From NCBI GenBank assembly GCA_000223255.2, contig AFUT01000003.1:357632-421631 (forward strand): 64,000 bases of DNA. Reading direction: 5' to 3'. Each line of letters opens with the position of its first letter. Positions within the stretch are counted from its first letter, which is position 1. Made by a program: the position numbers and the translations under genes. The notes under the pieces were generated by a model that saw only the letters and a program-made list of their open reading frames with translations, was not told the origin of the DNA and did no database searches. This document shows, piece by piece, positions 1-11,100 of the stretch. This DNA is from Streptococcus infantis SK970 (GTDB lineage Bacteria; Bacillota; Bacilli; Lactobacillales; Streptococcaceae).

Positions 1-547
1 CTCCTGCAGGTCGAATACCTGGTGTCAGACAGATAAAGTCTTGGCTAGTAGCTTCTTTGATGAGCTTCACTTCCTGAGCTGAACAAACAACTCCATCTAA
101 ACCTGCTTCAGCAGTTTTCTTAGCATAGTGAATAACCGATTCTTGAAGACTGGTTTGGATATTTTGAAAGTCTTTCATTTGCTCCTCAGAGGTTGAAGTT
201 AACTGGGTAACTGCAATCAATTTGGCTTCTTTCCCAAGGCCTTCACGCGCAGCCTTCATCATCTCAACGCCACCTGCTGCATGAACATTGGTCATATCAA
301 CGCCCAGATGAGACAAGACCTTCATGGCTGATTTAACAGTATTGGGAATATCATGGAGTTTAAGATCCAGAAAGACACTATGTCCCAAATCTTTCAGATA
401 AGAAACAATCTCAGGACCTGTAGCATAATAGAGTTCCATACCTACCTTTAGATAGAGGCTCTCTCCTGCTGGAAAAAGAGCTAAAAATTGCTTGACTGCC
501 TCAAAACTTGGAAAATCAAGAGCAATAACTGGACGAGCTTCACGCAT
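1..547 (-). CDS. pyrF: Orotidine 5'-phosphate decarboxylase, 3' end outside window
   Basis: The reverse strand from the ATG at 547 reads [15 protein letters not shown] and stays open to the window edge, so the C-terminus is missing. The family motif [11 protein letters not shown] (catalytic Asp-Lys-Asp region, about residues 60-70) is present, and the last visible residues are LTPGIRPAG, the phosphate-binding loop. The enzyme converts OMP to UMP, the last step of de novo pyrimidine synthesis, in the cytoplasm. It lies directly behind a PyrR-type attenuator and its own promoter, and after divIB on the same strand. Identification is secure; only the end cannot be seen. Confidence 0.97.
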   Translation of the reverse strand, partial: MREARPVIALDFPSFEAVKQFLALFPAGESLYLKVGMELYYATGPEIVSYLKDLGHSVFLDLKLHDIPNTVKSAMKVLSHLGVDMTNVHAAGGVEMMKAAREGLGKEAKLIAVTQLTSTSEEQMKDFQNIQTSLQESVIHYAKKTAEAGLDGVVCSAQEVKLIKEATSQDFICLTPGIRPAG

Positions 548-584
548 ACTTTTCTCCTTTTACCTTTGTCAGCAAGAGAGCATG

Positions 585-680
585 AAAAAAGGAACCTGCC
601 TACAGCAAGGTTCCACGAAAATTGGGTAGTCTCCACCCTTTCACCGTCTAACCTTAGCTGCCTCTCTGGACTGCTTTAAA
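585..680 (-). promoter_or_regulatory. PyrR-binding attenuator of pyrF
   Basis: On the reverse strand the leader contains AGTCCAGAGAGG (672-661), which matches the conserved loop bound by PyrR (anti-antiterminator, consensus ARUCCNGNGAGGYU). It is followed by a GC-rich hairpin (GGAACCT...AGGTTCC, 614-591) ending in six T (590-585), an intrinsic terminator just before the pyrF start. Known logic: with high UMP, PyrR stabilises the first element, the terminator forms and pyrF is shut off. The assignment rests on motif match and position. Confidence 0.85.
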
Positions 681-690
681 GGTTTTTACT

Positions 691-719
691 ATTCTATTAT
701 TTAAAGCGGTACTTGTCAA
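691..719 (-). promoter_or_regulatory. Sigma-A promoter for pyrF
   Basis: The reverse strand shows TTGACA (719-714), a 17-nt spacer and TAGAAT (696-691), near-consensus. Transcription would begin near 684, giving a leader of about 137 nt that contains the PyrR site and terminator. Confidence 0.8.
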
Positions 720-752
720 GTAAAACCAGTAACTGAACAAATCATCTGAAAC

Positions 753-2018
753 TTAGCGACTCTGTGTTGTTTGAGTCGTCTGTGTTGTTTGATCTTGATT
801 TCCTTGATCAGCTTGTTTTTTCTTCTCTTCTTCCTGCTTCTTCTTTTCCTCTTCTTTGGCTTTGACTCTTTCGTCATCCAGAGCCTTATCCACTAGACTA
901 TAGCTATAGATACCGACCTCCATGTCAATACCGCTAGGCACTGTCAACTGTGGTTTTATCTTACTATAGTAGGGTAATTTCTTCCCTAGTTCTGATAATG
1001 GCACCAAAATCTCATCTGTATCATACATAGTAATCTTTAGAAGGTCACTTGTTACCTTACTTGGTGCAAGTTCAATCTTCTCAATCTCTTGCTTAATTTC
1101 TGGACTAACTTCATTTAGCTGAGAAATCAATGTTTTAATTTGTTCCTCATCGTTAAACAAAACAGATATGTATTTCTCAGGTAAGTTGTCAGAACTAACG
1201 GCAGTTGATTCAATACTTCCGCTTGATAAGATTGGATAATAGCTATCACCAGAAACAGAGTAGGCTACAATCCCAAATTCCTTCACTTCAATGGTGAAGT
1301 GAACCGGGAATTGATAAACTATCTTAGCCGATTCAATCCAGTGATTCGATTTGACCATTTCCGCATGCTTATCTTTATTTAAGAGCAGGCTGATCGTATA
1401 GTCACTGTCACGAATGCCAGACGCTTCTTTGACTTGGTCTGCACTTGTCTGAACGTTACCCGTAACCTCAATATGTTTCATTGTTGCTAAAGGGCTTAGA
1501 AGATAAATAGACAAGAATAAGATTAGAAAACTAGGAACGAGGATTGTAACTGCTCGCCAGATATGAATAGAAGGAATAGCCGGTTTTGGAGATTTATTCT
1601 TGGTTTTTACCTTTTTCTCTTTCTTAACCTTTTCGTCAGCTTTTTCTTTCTCTACTTGATCCTGACTCTTAGCGTCTTCTTGAGGAGTTTCCTCTGAATC
1701 TTTCTCTTCAGTTGAAGCTTCATCACTAGTATCCGAATCCTTCTCTTCAGATTTTTCGGATTCTTTGTCCACTTCTTCAGAACTCGTAGATTTTTCTTCC
1801 GCTTTTTTACTCAAATACTCGTGGTGTTGTTTTTGCCATTCTGACAATTCTTGAGCACTCTCAGAAAACTCTGATACTTGTTCTTCTTTTTCACGAGCTT
1901 CTTCCGCAGCTCGTTTCGCCTCTTCTTCAGCTTTTTTTTGAAGATATTCTTGATTTCGTTTTTGCCACTCTGACAATTCCTTGCCTTGAGTGTCCTGATT
2001 CTTTTTATCCTTTGACAT
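753..2018 (-). CDS. divIB: Cell division protein DivIB/FtsQ
   Basis: Predicted 421 aa with start ATG at 2018, preceded by AAGGA at a good distance; a TTG one codon upstream is less likely. The first ~155 residues are a highly charged cytoplasmic region rich in Glu and Lys, followed by one membrane segment (around VPSFLILFLSIYLL) and an extracellular POTRA/FtsQ region starting MKHIEVTGNV. The tail is low-complexity (EEEKKKQ, then TQTTQTT). DivIB acts with DivIC and FtsL in the divisome. It follows murD and murG, the usual dcw-type order. The motif ELSEWQK occurs twice in the N-terminal region with a similar following segment, an internal duplication. Confidence 0.95.
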   Translation of the reverse strand: MSKDKKNQDTQGKELSEWQKRNQEYLQKKAEEEAKRAAEEAREKEEQVSEFSESAQELSEWQKQHHEYLSKKAEEKSTSSEEVDKESEKSEEKDSDTSDEASTEEKDSEETPQEDAKSQDQVEKEKADEKVKKEKKVKTKNKSPKPAIPSIHIWRAVTILVPSFLILFLSIYLLSPLATMKHIEVTGNVQTSADQVKEASGIRDSDYTISLLLNKDKHAEMVKSNHWIESAKIVYQFPVHFTIEVKEFGIVAYSVSGDSYYPILSSGSIESTAVSSDNLPEKYISVLFNDEEQIKTLISQLNEVSPEIKQEIEKIELAPSKVTSDLLKITMYDTDEILVPLSELGKKLPYYSKIKPQLTVPSGIDMEVGIYSYSLVDKALDDERVKAKEEEKKKQEEEKKKQADQGNQDQTTQTTQTTQSR

Positions 2019-2027
2019 CAATTTTCC

Positions 2028-3084
2028 TTATGATAAATCTTTTTTAGTAGCTCATAAAAATCTGCCACTGATTTTAATTCATGAGAATTCTTCATCGTGT
2101 TTTGATAGATCTCTTTATTTGACAAGAGCTTGTTTACCTTTTTTCTAAAGTAGACAAGGTCAAGTCACTCTCTTGCAACTCCTCAGCATAGCCTTTCTTC
2201 ACAAAATAGGCAGCATTTTCAATCTGGTCTCCACGGCTAGCTTCACGCCCCAATGGCACAATGACATGCAATTTAGCCATAGCAAGGAGTTCAAAAATAG
2301 TATTGGCACCACCACGAGTGATGACCACATCAGCAAGATTCATAAGTGGTTGATAGAGTTCGGTCGCATAGTCAACACGGTAGAGGTTTGAACTTAGTTC
2401 ATTTAAACTAGCATCACCTGTCAGATTGATGATATTATAGCGACTAGTCAACTCTTCCTTGTGGTCTGTAACTAATTGGTTAAAGACACGAGCTCCAGCA
2501 GAACCACCGACAAAGAGAAGAGTAGGTAGCTTGTCGTTGAAAAAAGTTCGAATGTCTACCATTTCTTCAGGTTCTTCCATAACTGGACCAGAAACCTTTG
2601 TCACAGCTCCTACATGTTCTACCTTAGTGAGACTAGAGGCTTGCTCGAAAGTAGAGTACATCTTAGTCGCAAACTTATAGGCAATTTTATTGGCCAATCC
2701 CATAGAGAGGTCAGACTCGTGGATGAAGACTGGTACTCTGCATACTCGCGCTGCGATAACAGGCGGAACAGATACAAATCCACCCTTAGAAAAAAGGGCT
2801 TGTGGACGAACTCGAAGCATGATAAAGAGCGATTGAAGAATTCCAAAAGCAACCTTAAAAACGTCAACCATATTTTGCCATGAGAAATAACGACGCAATT
2901 TCCCTGTTGCAATCGAATGGAAGGTGACATCTAAACCTGACTTGAGAATTTCATGATGCTCAATCCCATTTTTATCACCAATATAGTGGACTTCCCAGCC
3001 ATCTTCGATGAACTTAGGCATTAACAAAAGGTTGAGGGTAACGTGTCCAACCGTTCCCCCACCAGTAAATACAATTTTTTTCAT
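2028..3084 (-). CDS. murG: MurG N-acetylglucosaminyltransferase (frameshifted in this sequence)
   Basis: MurG transfers GlcNAc to lipid I to make lipid II at the inner face of the membrane. The N-terminus [15 protein letters not shown], the motif [11 protein letters not shown] and the UDP-GlcNAc site ([11 protein letters not shown]) are clear. As read, translation stops at 2134 after 316 aa. Adding one A in the six-base run at 2139-2144 and one in the run at 2040-2045 restores a C-terminus ending LLKKDLS and a stop at 2028, 352 aa in all, which is the length I recall for the pneumococcal protein. MurG is essential, so two real frameshifts are unlikely. The start is 1 nt after the murD stop, so the two are coupled. 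Confidence 0.93.
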
Positions 3085-3085
3085 A

Positions 3086-4438
3086 TTATCCCTTTAACTC
3101 CGCTACAGTGTCGATGAAAAGATCTCCACGCACTTCAAAGTTAGCATACATATCCCAGCTCGCATTGGCAGGACTGAGGAGAACAACATCTCCCTCTTCC
3201 GCAAGTTCAGAAGCCTTGCGAGTTGCATCTGCAATATCAGTCGCGTCAACATAAGGCACACCAGCCTTATCCGCTGCACGTTTGACACGTTCTGCAGATT
3301 GACCGAGGATGACCATTTTCTTAAGTCCAGTAATATCAGGGACCAATTCGTCAAACTCATTGCCACGGTCCAAGCCACCGGCAATCAAGATAACCTTGCT
3401 ATTATCGAATCCTGACAAGGCTTTTTGAGTTGCTAAGATATTGGTTGACTTGCTATCGTTATAAAATTTAACGCCATTGATTTGGTCTACAAACTGGAGA
3501 CGGTGTTTAACTCCACCAAAGGCTGACAAGGTTTCCTTGATGGTTTCATTCTCAACGCCACGCAGTTTAGCTACAGCAATGGTTGCAAGGGCATTTTCCA
3601 CATTGTGGCTACCTGGAACACCAATCTCATCAGCTGCCATGACTTTTTCACCACGGAAGTAAAGAAGACCATCTTCGAGGTAAGCTCCGTCAACCTTTTC
3701 AAGTGTTGAAAATGGTACTACAGTCGCATTTGTTTTTGTCGCAAGTTCTTTAGCTAATTCCTGGTTGAAGTTCAATACTAGGTAATCAACTGCAGTCATA
3801 TTGCTTTGGATATTCCACTTAGCTGCGACATAAGCTTCAAAAGAACCGTGATAGTCAATATGCGTTGGCATCAGGTTGGTGATAACAGCAATTTCAGGAT
3901 GAAATTCCTGGATTCCCATTAATTGGAATGACGAAAGTTCCATGACAAGGGTATCCTTATCTGTTGCTGTCTGAGCTACTTGGCTTGCAGGATAACCGAT
4001 GTTACCTGATAAAAGCCCATTTTGCCCAGTTGCAGTCAGAACTTCTCCAATCATGGTTGTCGTCGTTGTCTTACCATTTGAACCAGTAATGCCGATGATT
4101 GGAGCTTCTGAAATCAAATAGGCCAACTCAACCTCAGTCAAGACTGGAATACCTTTTTCCAATGCTTTTTCAATCATCGGATTGCTATAAGGGATTCCTG
4201 GATTCTTCACCATGAGAGCAAAATCTTCATCCAATAATTCCAAGGGATGCCCACCAGTTACAACCTTGATACCATCTTCCAAAAGGCTTTGAGCTGCTGG
4301 ATTTTCCTCAAAAGGCTTGCCATCATTAACCGTCACAATAGCACCTAACTTGTCCAAAAGACGAGCTGCAGACTCACCAGATTTGGCCAAACCGAGGACT
4401 AATACTTTCTTATTTTCAAATTGATCAATTCGTTTCAT
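3086..4438 (-). CDS. murD: UDP-N-acetylmuramoylalanine--D-glutamate ligase
   Basis: The product is 450 aa, full length for the family. The ATP-binding loop GSNGKTTTT lies near residue 118, with the Mur ligase signatures HIDYHG and KSTN further on. It adds D-Glu to UDP-MurNAc-L-Ala in cytoplasmic peptidoglycan precursor synthesis. It is the first gene of murD-murG-divIB. A GGAG ribosome site precedes the ATG, and a TAAAAT-like -10 lies just upstream, after the terminator of the ABC operon. Confidence 0.97.
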   Translation of the reverse strand: MKRIDQFENKKVLVLGLAKSGESAARLLDKLGAIVTVNDGKPFEENPAAQSLLEDGIKVVTGGHPLELLDEDFALMVKNPGIPYSNPMIEKALEKGIPVLTEVELAYLISEAPIIGITGSNGKTTTTTMIGEVLTATGQNGLLSGNIGYPASQVAQTATDKDTLVMELSSFQLMGIQEFHPEIAVITNLMPTHIDYHGSFEAYVAAKWNIQSNMTAVDYLVLNFNQELAKELATKTNATVVPFSTLEKVDGAYLEDGLLYFRGEKVMAADEIGVPGSHNVENALATIAVAKLRGVENETIKETLSAFGGVKHRLQFVDQINGVKFYNDSKSTNILATQKALSGFDNSKVILIAGGLDRGNEFDELVPDITGLKKMVILGQSAERVKRAADKAGVPYVDATDIADATRKASELAEEGDVVLLSPANASWDMYANFEVRGDLFIDTVAELKG

Positions 4439-4488
4439 ATCTAGAACTCCATTTCTACTCTTACTATTTTACCATTTTTATGAAAATA

Positions 4489-4512
4489 AAAAAGCCACAA
4501 AGGGCTTTCTTA
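4489..4512 (-). terminator. Intrinsic terminator after the ABC exporter genes
   Basis: On the reverse strand AAAGCC-loop-GGCTTT is followed by a T-rich tract, between the end of the ABC permease (4534) and the murD start (4438). Confidence 0.75.
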
Positions 4513-4533
4513 TTTGTTTTTATTATAAAAAAA

Positions 4534-7236
4534 CTATTCTACCGACTTGAGGGCTTCTAACATATCAAGCTTTCTCAGATAATGATTTACAAAAAATCCC
4601 AGGATGGTCAGAATGACACTAACTGCTAAAACTGGGATTAGATAAATTTCCCAACCGACCTGTGGTTGAAAGCGGAAGGTTCCTGGTGCAATCATCTGAA
4701 TGAGAAATTGATGGAGATAAAAACCTGAGAACAAGCCTACAATCATTCCAACTAGTGACAATATGATTGTTTCTCGATAAATATAAAGAGTCACTTCTTT
4801 ATTATGAAAACCAAGAACCTTAATGGTTGAAAGTTCACGAATTCGTTCAGCTACGTTGATATTGGTCAGATTATAGAGAATCACAACTGCTAGAAGTACC
4901 GATACCAGAACCAAAATCGCCATGGTTTGGTTAAGGGAACTGGCAAAACTTTCAAATAGCTGAATGGTTGAAGCATTTTGAACGACACCATTGACAGCTG
5001 CCTGCTCCATAAATTCTCCTGCAACTCTTTCGGTATTGACTTCACTTTTATCTTTGAGTTGGACAAGATAAGTATTCATCTTAGGAGTTTGACCATAAAT
5101 CTCTTCATAGCTAGTTTGATTTATATAAACAAAATGGCCTACATAGTGCTCGGTAATAGCGCCAACTTTTAAGGTTTTCCCATCGATTGTAAAATTATCA
5201 CCAACTGAAACACCTGCCAACTGGGCTAATTTTTCTGTCAGGATAACTCCATCTGATAAGTCCAGTTTTTCACCATTTATTTCTAAACGGACAAATGGAG
5301 CCAGGTCATCCTTATCTGTTACCATGATGGTCACGGTTTGAATACCTGCCTTGCCGGAATACTTTTCTTCAATTTGCTTGGAAGAAATCAAACGAAAATC
5401 TTTAACTTCATCGCTTTTCAGTTTTTCTTCTAGCTTAAACTTATCAGAATCTGAAGCTCGAGAATTGACAGAGAGAATCATCTGGTATTGTTGCAGATCC
5501 TTAAACTGCCTGTCAGCCACTCCAACCACAGAGGATTGAATCCCAAGTCCTGCAAAGAGGAGAGCCACTGAACCTGCAACCCCAAAAATGGTCATCAACA
5601 TACGCTGCTTATAGCGAAAGATATTACGAGCAGTAACCTTTTGAGTAAAGCTCAAACGTGACCAGATAAATGTGATGCGTTCTAAGAGAATTTTAGAACC
5701 CTTGACTGGAGGCTTAGGTAATAATAATTGTGCTGCTTCTTCATGCAATTCTCTACGAGATACAAGGTAGGCTGGTAGGACGCTTGCTACTAAGCTTAGC
5801 CCCAGAGCCAAGCAACTATAGGTCCAGTAGAAATATTGCTGACTCTCTCCAACAATCATTCGCTAAGTAATGATATGTGAGATTGTAGGTGCTAAGACAT
5901 AATGGCCAATCAGAATCCCTAGAAGGGTTCCAAGAGTTCCAGAAACCAGACCATAAATGACAAACTTAGCGATGATGTCTTTGCTATGGTAGCCTAGTGC
6001 TTTGAAAATCCCTGCATTGGTTCTTTCCTCATCCACAAAACGTGTCATAGTGGTAAAGGTAACCATGGCTGCAACAGCATAGAGAACAACTGGAAAGATA
6101 TTTCCCACGGCACGAATACTCATGGCTGAGTTACTATACATCAGATAACCTTGATCAGTAGGAGAGCTTTTTCGATTGTAGACATGATAGGTTGGCTCTG
6201 TCAGAGCATTGACCCCATCCTGACTGGTCTGCCACTTAGCCTTTTCCTTAGTAAGATCTGTTTCAGCTTGGCTTACTTTTCTTTTCTTGTTTCAGTTGTT
6301 CCTTGGCTTCTTCTAACTGACTAGATGCTTGACTTTTTTGTGGTTCTGGAAGTTGGCTTAACTGTACTTCTTGTCCTTGAAGCTGAGTCTCGGTTTCTTG
6401 TAGACGTTTCTTGCCAGCTACCAGGTTGTCTCTGCCTCGTCCAGTTGCTTCTTTCCTTCATCAAGTGATTTTTGAGCGTCTTTCTTCATTTTCTCAAGTC
6501 GAGCTTGACCATTATCAGCAAGTTGTTCCTTGAGAGTCGCTTCTTCTTCCTCCAGCTTTTTCTCATAATCAACGGAAAAAGGATTGACATCTGTCAGACT
6601 GTTAAAACGCAGGCGGGCAATCGTGTAAACAGAGCTCTTAAAGTTATCTTCCGTTACAACTCCATAGGCTGATAAGTTCCCATTACCACTGGCTGAACTC
6701 CCCATATCCGTTTTTGAGAAAATATCTGGAGAGTGAACAAAGCCTGTAATGGTATAACTTTCCCGCTTCAACTGAGAATTGCTAGCATTCTTTTGGCTCA
6801 GATGAATGACTTGACCAATTTGATAGCGATCTTTCCAAAAATCCGCCAAGGCCAATTCATCTTCTTTTTCAGGCAAACGACCTTCCGTTACTTGAAATTT
6901 TGAAATCTTTTCAGTATTTGAAAAGATTCGTATGGCATCTTCACTATTGGCTAGAGTCAAATCTGTCATATAACCAAATTCAACCTCTGAGCCTGATAAC
7001 TTTTGTAATTCTTCCTGGTCTGTCTGATCTAGACCGTAATCTGCTATTACAATAGTATCTGCTGCATTGGTATTTTCCAGAAAAGTCCACGCTGTTTGCT
7101 CCATATTGGGACTGGCTACTTTGAGACCGACCACAGCCAAAGATCCCAACATCATCAAAGTTAGAATGGATAGAAATCGCCCTTTTGAACCTGTGAAAGA
7201 CTGGAGCAGGTCTTTCCAATATGTCTTTCTTTTCAT
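4534..7236 (-). pseudogene. FtsX-like ABC transporter permease, disrupted
   Basis: The start ATG (7236) is 1 nt after the ATPase stop and gives MKRKTYWKDLLQSF. A full protein would be about 900 aa: a membrane segment (RFLSILTLMMLGSLAVVG), a long extracytoplasmic part with a Gln/Glu-rich coiled-coil region, then FtsX-type segments in the second half, ending in DMLEALKSVE. Three lesions break it: a missing base near 6430 (stop at 6418), an extra A in the runs at 6277-6285, and an in-frame TAG at 5863-5865 between SHIIT and RMIVGES. The two indels could be read errors, but the TAG is a substitution-type stop. If real, the exporter is dead unless the halves assemble. The substrate is unknown; paired with a MacB-like ATPase. 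Confidence 0.8.
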
Positions 7237-7237
7237 C

Positions 7238-7939
7238 TTAGTACTCCAAATCATCAATATCCTGTGGTTGAGGATTGAGGACAACACTCTTGATACTGGC
7301 ATCATGCATCTGAATCACCCGATCAGCTATTGGAGCTAGGGAGGCATTATGGGTCACGATGATAACGGTGGCCCCTTTTTTACGTGACATATCTTGAAGA
7401 ATCTTTAGAACCTGCTTACCAGTCTGATAGTCCAAGGCTCCTGTCGGTTCATCACAGAGGAGGATTTTAGGATTTTTAGCCACAGATCGAGCAATAGATA
7501 CCCGTTGTTGCTCACCACCTGACAACTGGGCTGGAAAATTATTGAGACGATGGCCTAGACCTACGTCCTTTAGAACTTGCTCAGGATCTAAGGCATCTGA
7601 GACAATTTCTGATGCCAACTCTACATTTTCCTTGGCAGTCAAGTTAGAAACCAAGTTGTAAAATTGAAAGACAAATCCAACGTCATTTCTACGATAGTTG
7701 GTTCTCTGATGAGAAGTAAAATCCGAGATATTGATTCCGTCAATCCATACTTGTCCTTCATCATTGGTATCCATTCCACCTAGAATATTTAAAACGGTTG
7801 ACTTCCCTGCCCCAGATGCCCCGAGAATAATGACTAGTTCTCCCTTTTCAATCTCAAAACTCACATCTCGATTGGCTATGATTTCTGTATCTCCAGTATG
7901 ATACCTCTTATAGCTATGTTTCATTTCAATATAAGACAT
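7238..7939 (-). CDS. ABC transporter ATP-binding protein (MacB/LolD type)
   Basis: The product is 233 aa with a Walker A motif (GASGAGKST, about residues 40-48), signature LSGGEQQR, Walker [13 protein letters not shown] and an H-loop (VTHN). The [14 protein letters not shown] signature and GALD are typical of ATPases that serve FtsX/MacB-like permeases. A strong ribosome site (GGAGGAG) precedes the ATG. It is followed by the disrupted permease, so its function here depends on whether that gene is really broken. Substrate unknown. Confidence 0.93.
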   Translation of the reverse strand: MSYIEMKHSYKRYHTGDTEIIANRDVSFEIEKGELVIILGASGAGKSTVLNILGGMDTNDEGQVWIDGINISDFTSHQRTNYRRNDVGFVFQFYNLVSNLTAKENVELASEIVSDALDPEQVLKDVGLGHRLNNFPAQLSGGEQQRVSIARSVAKNPKILLCDEPTGALDYQTGKQVLKILQDMSRKKGATVIIVTHNASLAPIADRVIQMHDASIKSVVLNPQPQDIDDLEY

Positions 7940-7975
7940 CTTATCTCCTCCTTTCCTACCCCTTATTTCACCCTT

Positions 7976-7981
7976 ATTATA
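7976..7981 (-). promoter_or_regulatory. -10 box for the ABC operon
   Basis: TATAAT on the reverse strand, 37 nt upstream of the ATPase start. No good -35 is visible at 17 nt, so strength is uncertain. Confidence 0.5.
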
Positions 7982-8027
7982 ACTCTTTTAATAATAGAAA
8001 GAAAGTTAAGCCCTAAATATAAAACAT

Positions 8028-8083
8028 AAAAAAGTGGACAAGATCTAGTTCTGTTTCTTGAAACTAGTTTGTCCACTTTTTAT
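8028..8083 (-). terminator. Intrinsic terminator after bgaA
   Basis: A long inverted repeat: AAAAAGTGGACAA on one arm and TTGTCCACTTTTT on the other, with a second inner pair (ACTAGTTTC/GAAAC...CTAG). It follows the bgaA stop and could work in both directions. Confidence 0.85.
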
Positions 8084-8139
8084 AGTTGAGCTTTGGTTTG
8101 TTTGTCCAATCTCTATAATCTAAACAAAGTCAGATCATT

Positions 8140-11100
8140 TTATTCTTTGTCTTTTTTCTTGCCCATTGCAAATAAACCAAGAAGCGCTCCCACAGCACCT
8201 GCTGTTGCAAGGGTTGCATTTTCCTTAGTACCTGTTTCAGGGAGAATATGTTGACGGCTTGCAGGTGCTTGATAAGTCTTGTCTTGTGACATAGCAAGGG
8301 CTACAATCGACTGCTCATCTTTGTACTCTGGGACTTCATTGACCGCCGCTTCGGCTGCGTTCACGCCACCTGTGTATTCTGGTACTTCGTTCACCGCTGC
8401 TTCGACTGCATTGGCACCACCTTTGTACTCTGGCACATCGTTAACCGCTGCTTCGACTGCATTCACACCACCAGTGTATTCCGGAACTTCATGAACAGCT
8501 GCTTCGACTGCGTTAACGCCACCCTTGAATTCTGGGACTTCTACTACTGGAGCTGCTTCGTCACCTGCTGTGCCAATAGCTTCAGTGTACTCTGGAACTT
8601 CATGAACAGCTGCTTCGACACCATTTACTCCACCTGTAAATTCTGGGACTTCTACTACTGGTGGTTGGATTTTATCAGCTGCTTCATTTTCTTCAATGTA
8701 CTCTGGAACTTCATGAACAGCTGCTTCAACAGCATTAACCCCACCCTTGAATTCTGGAACTTCATGTATAGCTGATTCTTCTCCATTCACGCCTCCAGTG
8801 TATTCTGGAATTTCGTGAACTGCTGCTTCTTCTCCATTCACACTGCCTGTGAACTCTGGAATTTCGTGAACTGCTGATTCTTCTCCATTCACACCGCCTG
8901 TGAACTCTGGAATTTCGTGAACTGCTGCTTCTTCTCCGTTCACACCGCCTGTGAACTCTGGGACTTCATGTACTGCTGGTTCTGTCTTAGCACTTTCAGC
9001 ATCCGATTTAGTCAATTGAATGCGGTATTCCTTAATATGTTTACCACTTTCTGATACAAGATGAATCAAAACTGGAAGTTTATCATCACCACTATCAACA
9101 ATAGTTGCTGCTACGTTTTCGCCAGATTCTACTGTTACTTGAGGACGATTTCCACTGTAGGTTACTTGGTAGTCCACACGATCTTCAGAGAAGTCAGCAA
9201 TCTCTTTACCATCCACAAGAAGTTTTGCAGCTGTACTATCCTTAGGTTCTTCACTTGGAGCGATGAAGGCCATTTCTGTAATAGCTACACCCTTGGTATC
9301 TGCTTTTCTTTCCATGCGCCATCTCATAGCCTTAGCTTTGACTGGAGCAAAGGTTACATGGATATCAGTTCCTGCTTGAATTTCTTGATCCGTACGGTAT
9401 TCAACCTTCTCCCAGTTAGAAGGAGTGTTGAATGGATGTTCTGGATCATATGGTTGGTAGTTAGAGTAGTATTCTGGTGAATCAAATTCTGGTCCCACAT
9501 AGCGCTCTAAGACTAGTTTAGAAGGTGCATCTGTTCCACCGTCTGAGAAGAATCGAATGCTTCCTTCAGCGACTGTTCGTTCAACAATCTTACCAGCTTC
9601 TCTAAAGATAACCCCTACTGAAACTTCTGGATTATCAGATGGAGTTGGAGACCAGTTAGTCCAACGACGGGTTTCATCATCTGAACCATCGTTAACATAG
9701 TCCACACGGTCATGAGAATTTGGATCAATATCATTGGTTGCAGAAGCAAATGAACGGTTGCTATCGTCATCGAAGTCTGGGTTGTCTGATAGGTTTTCAC
9801 CGAGTTTATCAGTCACACGTACTGCTACTTCAGCAGTTAAATCAGTACCTAGAACGCGACCACGAACTGTAAATTCACCAGCATTCGCCAGATTTTCAGC
9901 TGGAACTTCATCCCATTCAACAGCCAAATCTTTGACTTCATAGCCATCTTTACCTGTGAAGTAAACAGGGACTTTCGCAGGTAACTCAAGAGTATGACCC
10001 TTAGCAACTAAACGTGATGATTTCACAGCAACAACAGGTTTACTTGCGAGCAAGTCTTTATCATTCGTAAAGTGTAGACGGTATTCCCCTAGAATATCTC
10101 CGTTTTCATCCTTAACGACAACTCGAACTGGATCCCCTTCACGAACACTTGGAATCACTGTAGCAATACCATTATCTGATACACTTGCTGTTACAGTTGG
10201 TGCTTGGTTTTCTTTAGCTTCTAGATAATAGTCAGTCAAGCCAGGGTTAAAGTTTGGCAAATCTTTTCCATCTACTTGGATTTGAGCTTGAGCTTTCTTA
10301 GCTGCAGCTACTTGTTTAGAGAAGATTTGAATTTCTGTAATGGAAGTACCCCATTTACCATCTGGTCGAACCATACGGATACGAACCGCATAGGTATTGA
10401 CTTTATCAAAGCTAAAGTGAGTCATTTCTCCAGCTCTCACTTGATCTGGAGCTTTAAGATTTGTCACTTGTTTCCAGTTATTGTCATCGTTAAAGACGTG
10501 GTCTTCACTAGCTACAAAACTTGGATTCTTAGGCACTGTTGGAACATCTTTTCCTACATAGTATTCGATGACATAAGACTTAGGTGCACCAACACCGTGG
10601 TCTTCGTGGAAGGCAACATTGAGATTGTCAACCGAACGTTTAGACAGGATACCAGAATCACCAAAGAGGATTCCCACTGATGCTTCACTTGTACGGTTCC
10701 AGTTTGTCCAACGGTTAGCTGGTTGGTTGTTGTATGAGATTAGTTTATCATTAACATTTGCTACCGAGTCACTTGGATTTGAGTCTGATGCAAAGGCAAG
10801 TGGCAACTCTGAACCTGTCCACTGGTCAGAAATGTTAGCACCAGTTTCTGTCTGAGCAGACACACGAACATGAAGTTTAGTTGGTAACTGAGTCCCTTCG
10901 ACATGCCCTGTCACTGTAAAGCTACCTTCATTTGCATATTGGCTTGGGTCGATAGCATCCCAAGTCACTTTAGCTGAAGATACTTGTCCATTTGAGTGGT
11001 AAGTACGGACGCTTTCTGGTAATTGAGGAACTTCTGCAACCGGAGTTGTTGTAGTCACTTCTTCGACTGCAATGATACCTTCTACAGAAACTTTAGCATG

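Noticed and set aside
488..679. Plus-strand small protein over the pyrF leader
   Set aside because: The DNA is explained by the PyrR site, terminator and pyrF start.
8279..8775. Long open frames on the plus strand across the bgaA repeat region
   Set aside because: They are antisense shadows of the repeat DNA (Ser/Thr/Phe/Trp-rich periodic text), with no ribosome site.
8320..8975. CRISPR-like regular repeats
   Set aside because: Units are contiguous, in frame and code for protein; there are no unique spacers.
10276..10680. Plus-strand 134-codon frame inside bgaA
   Set aside because: Antisense shadow with unusual composition and no ribosome site.
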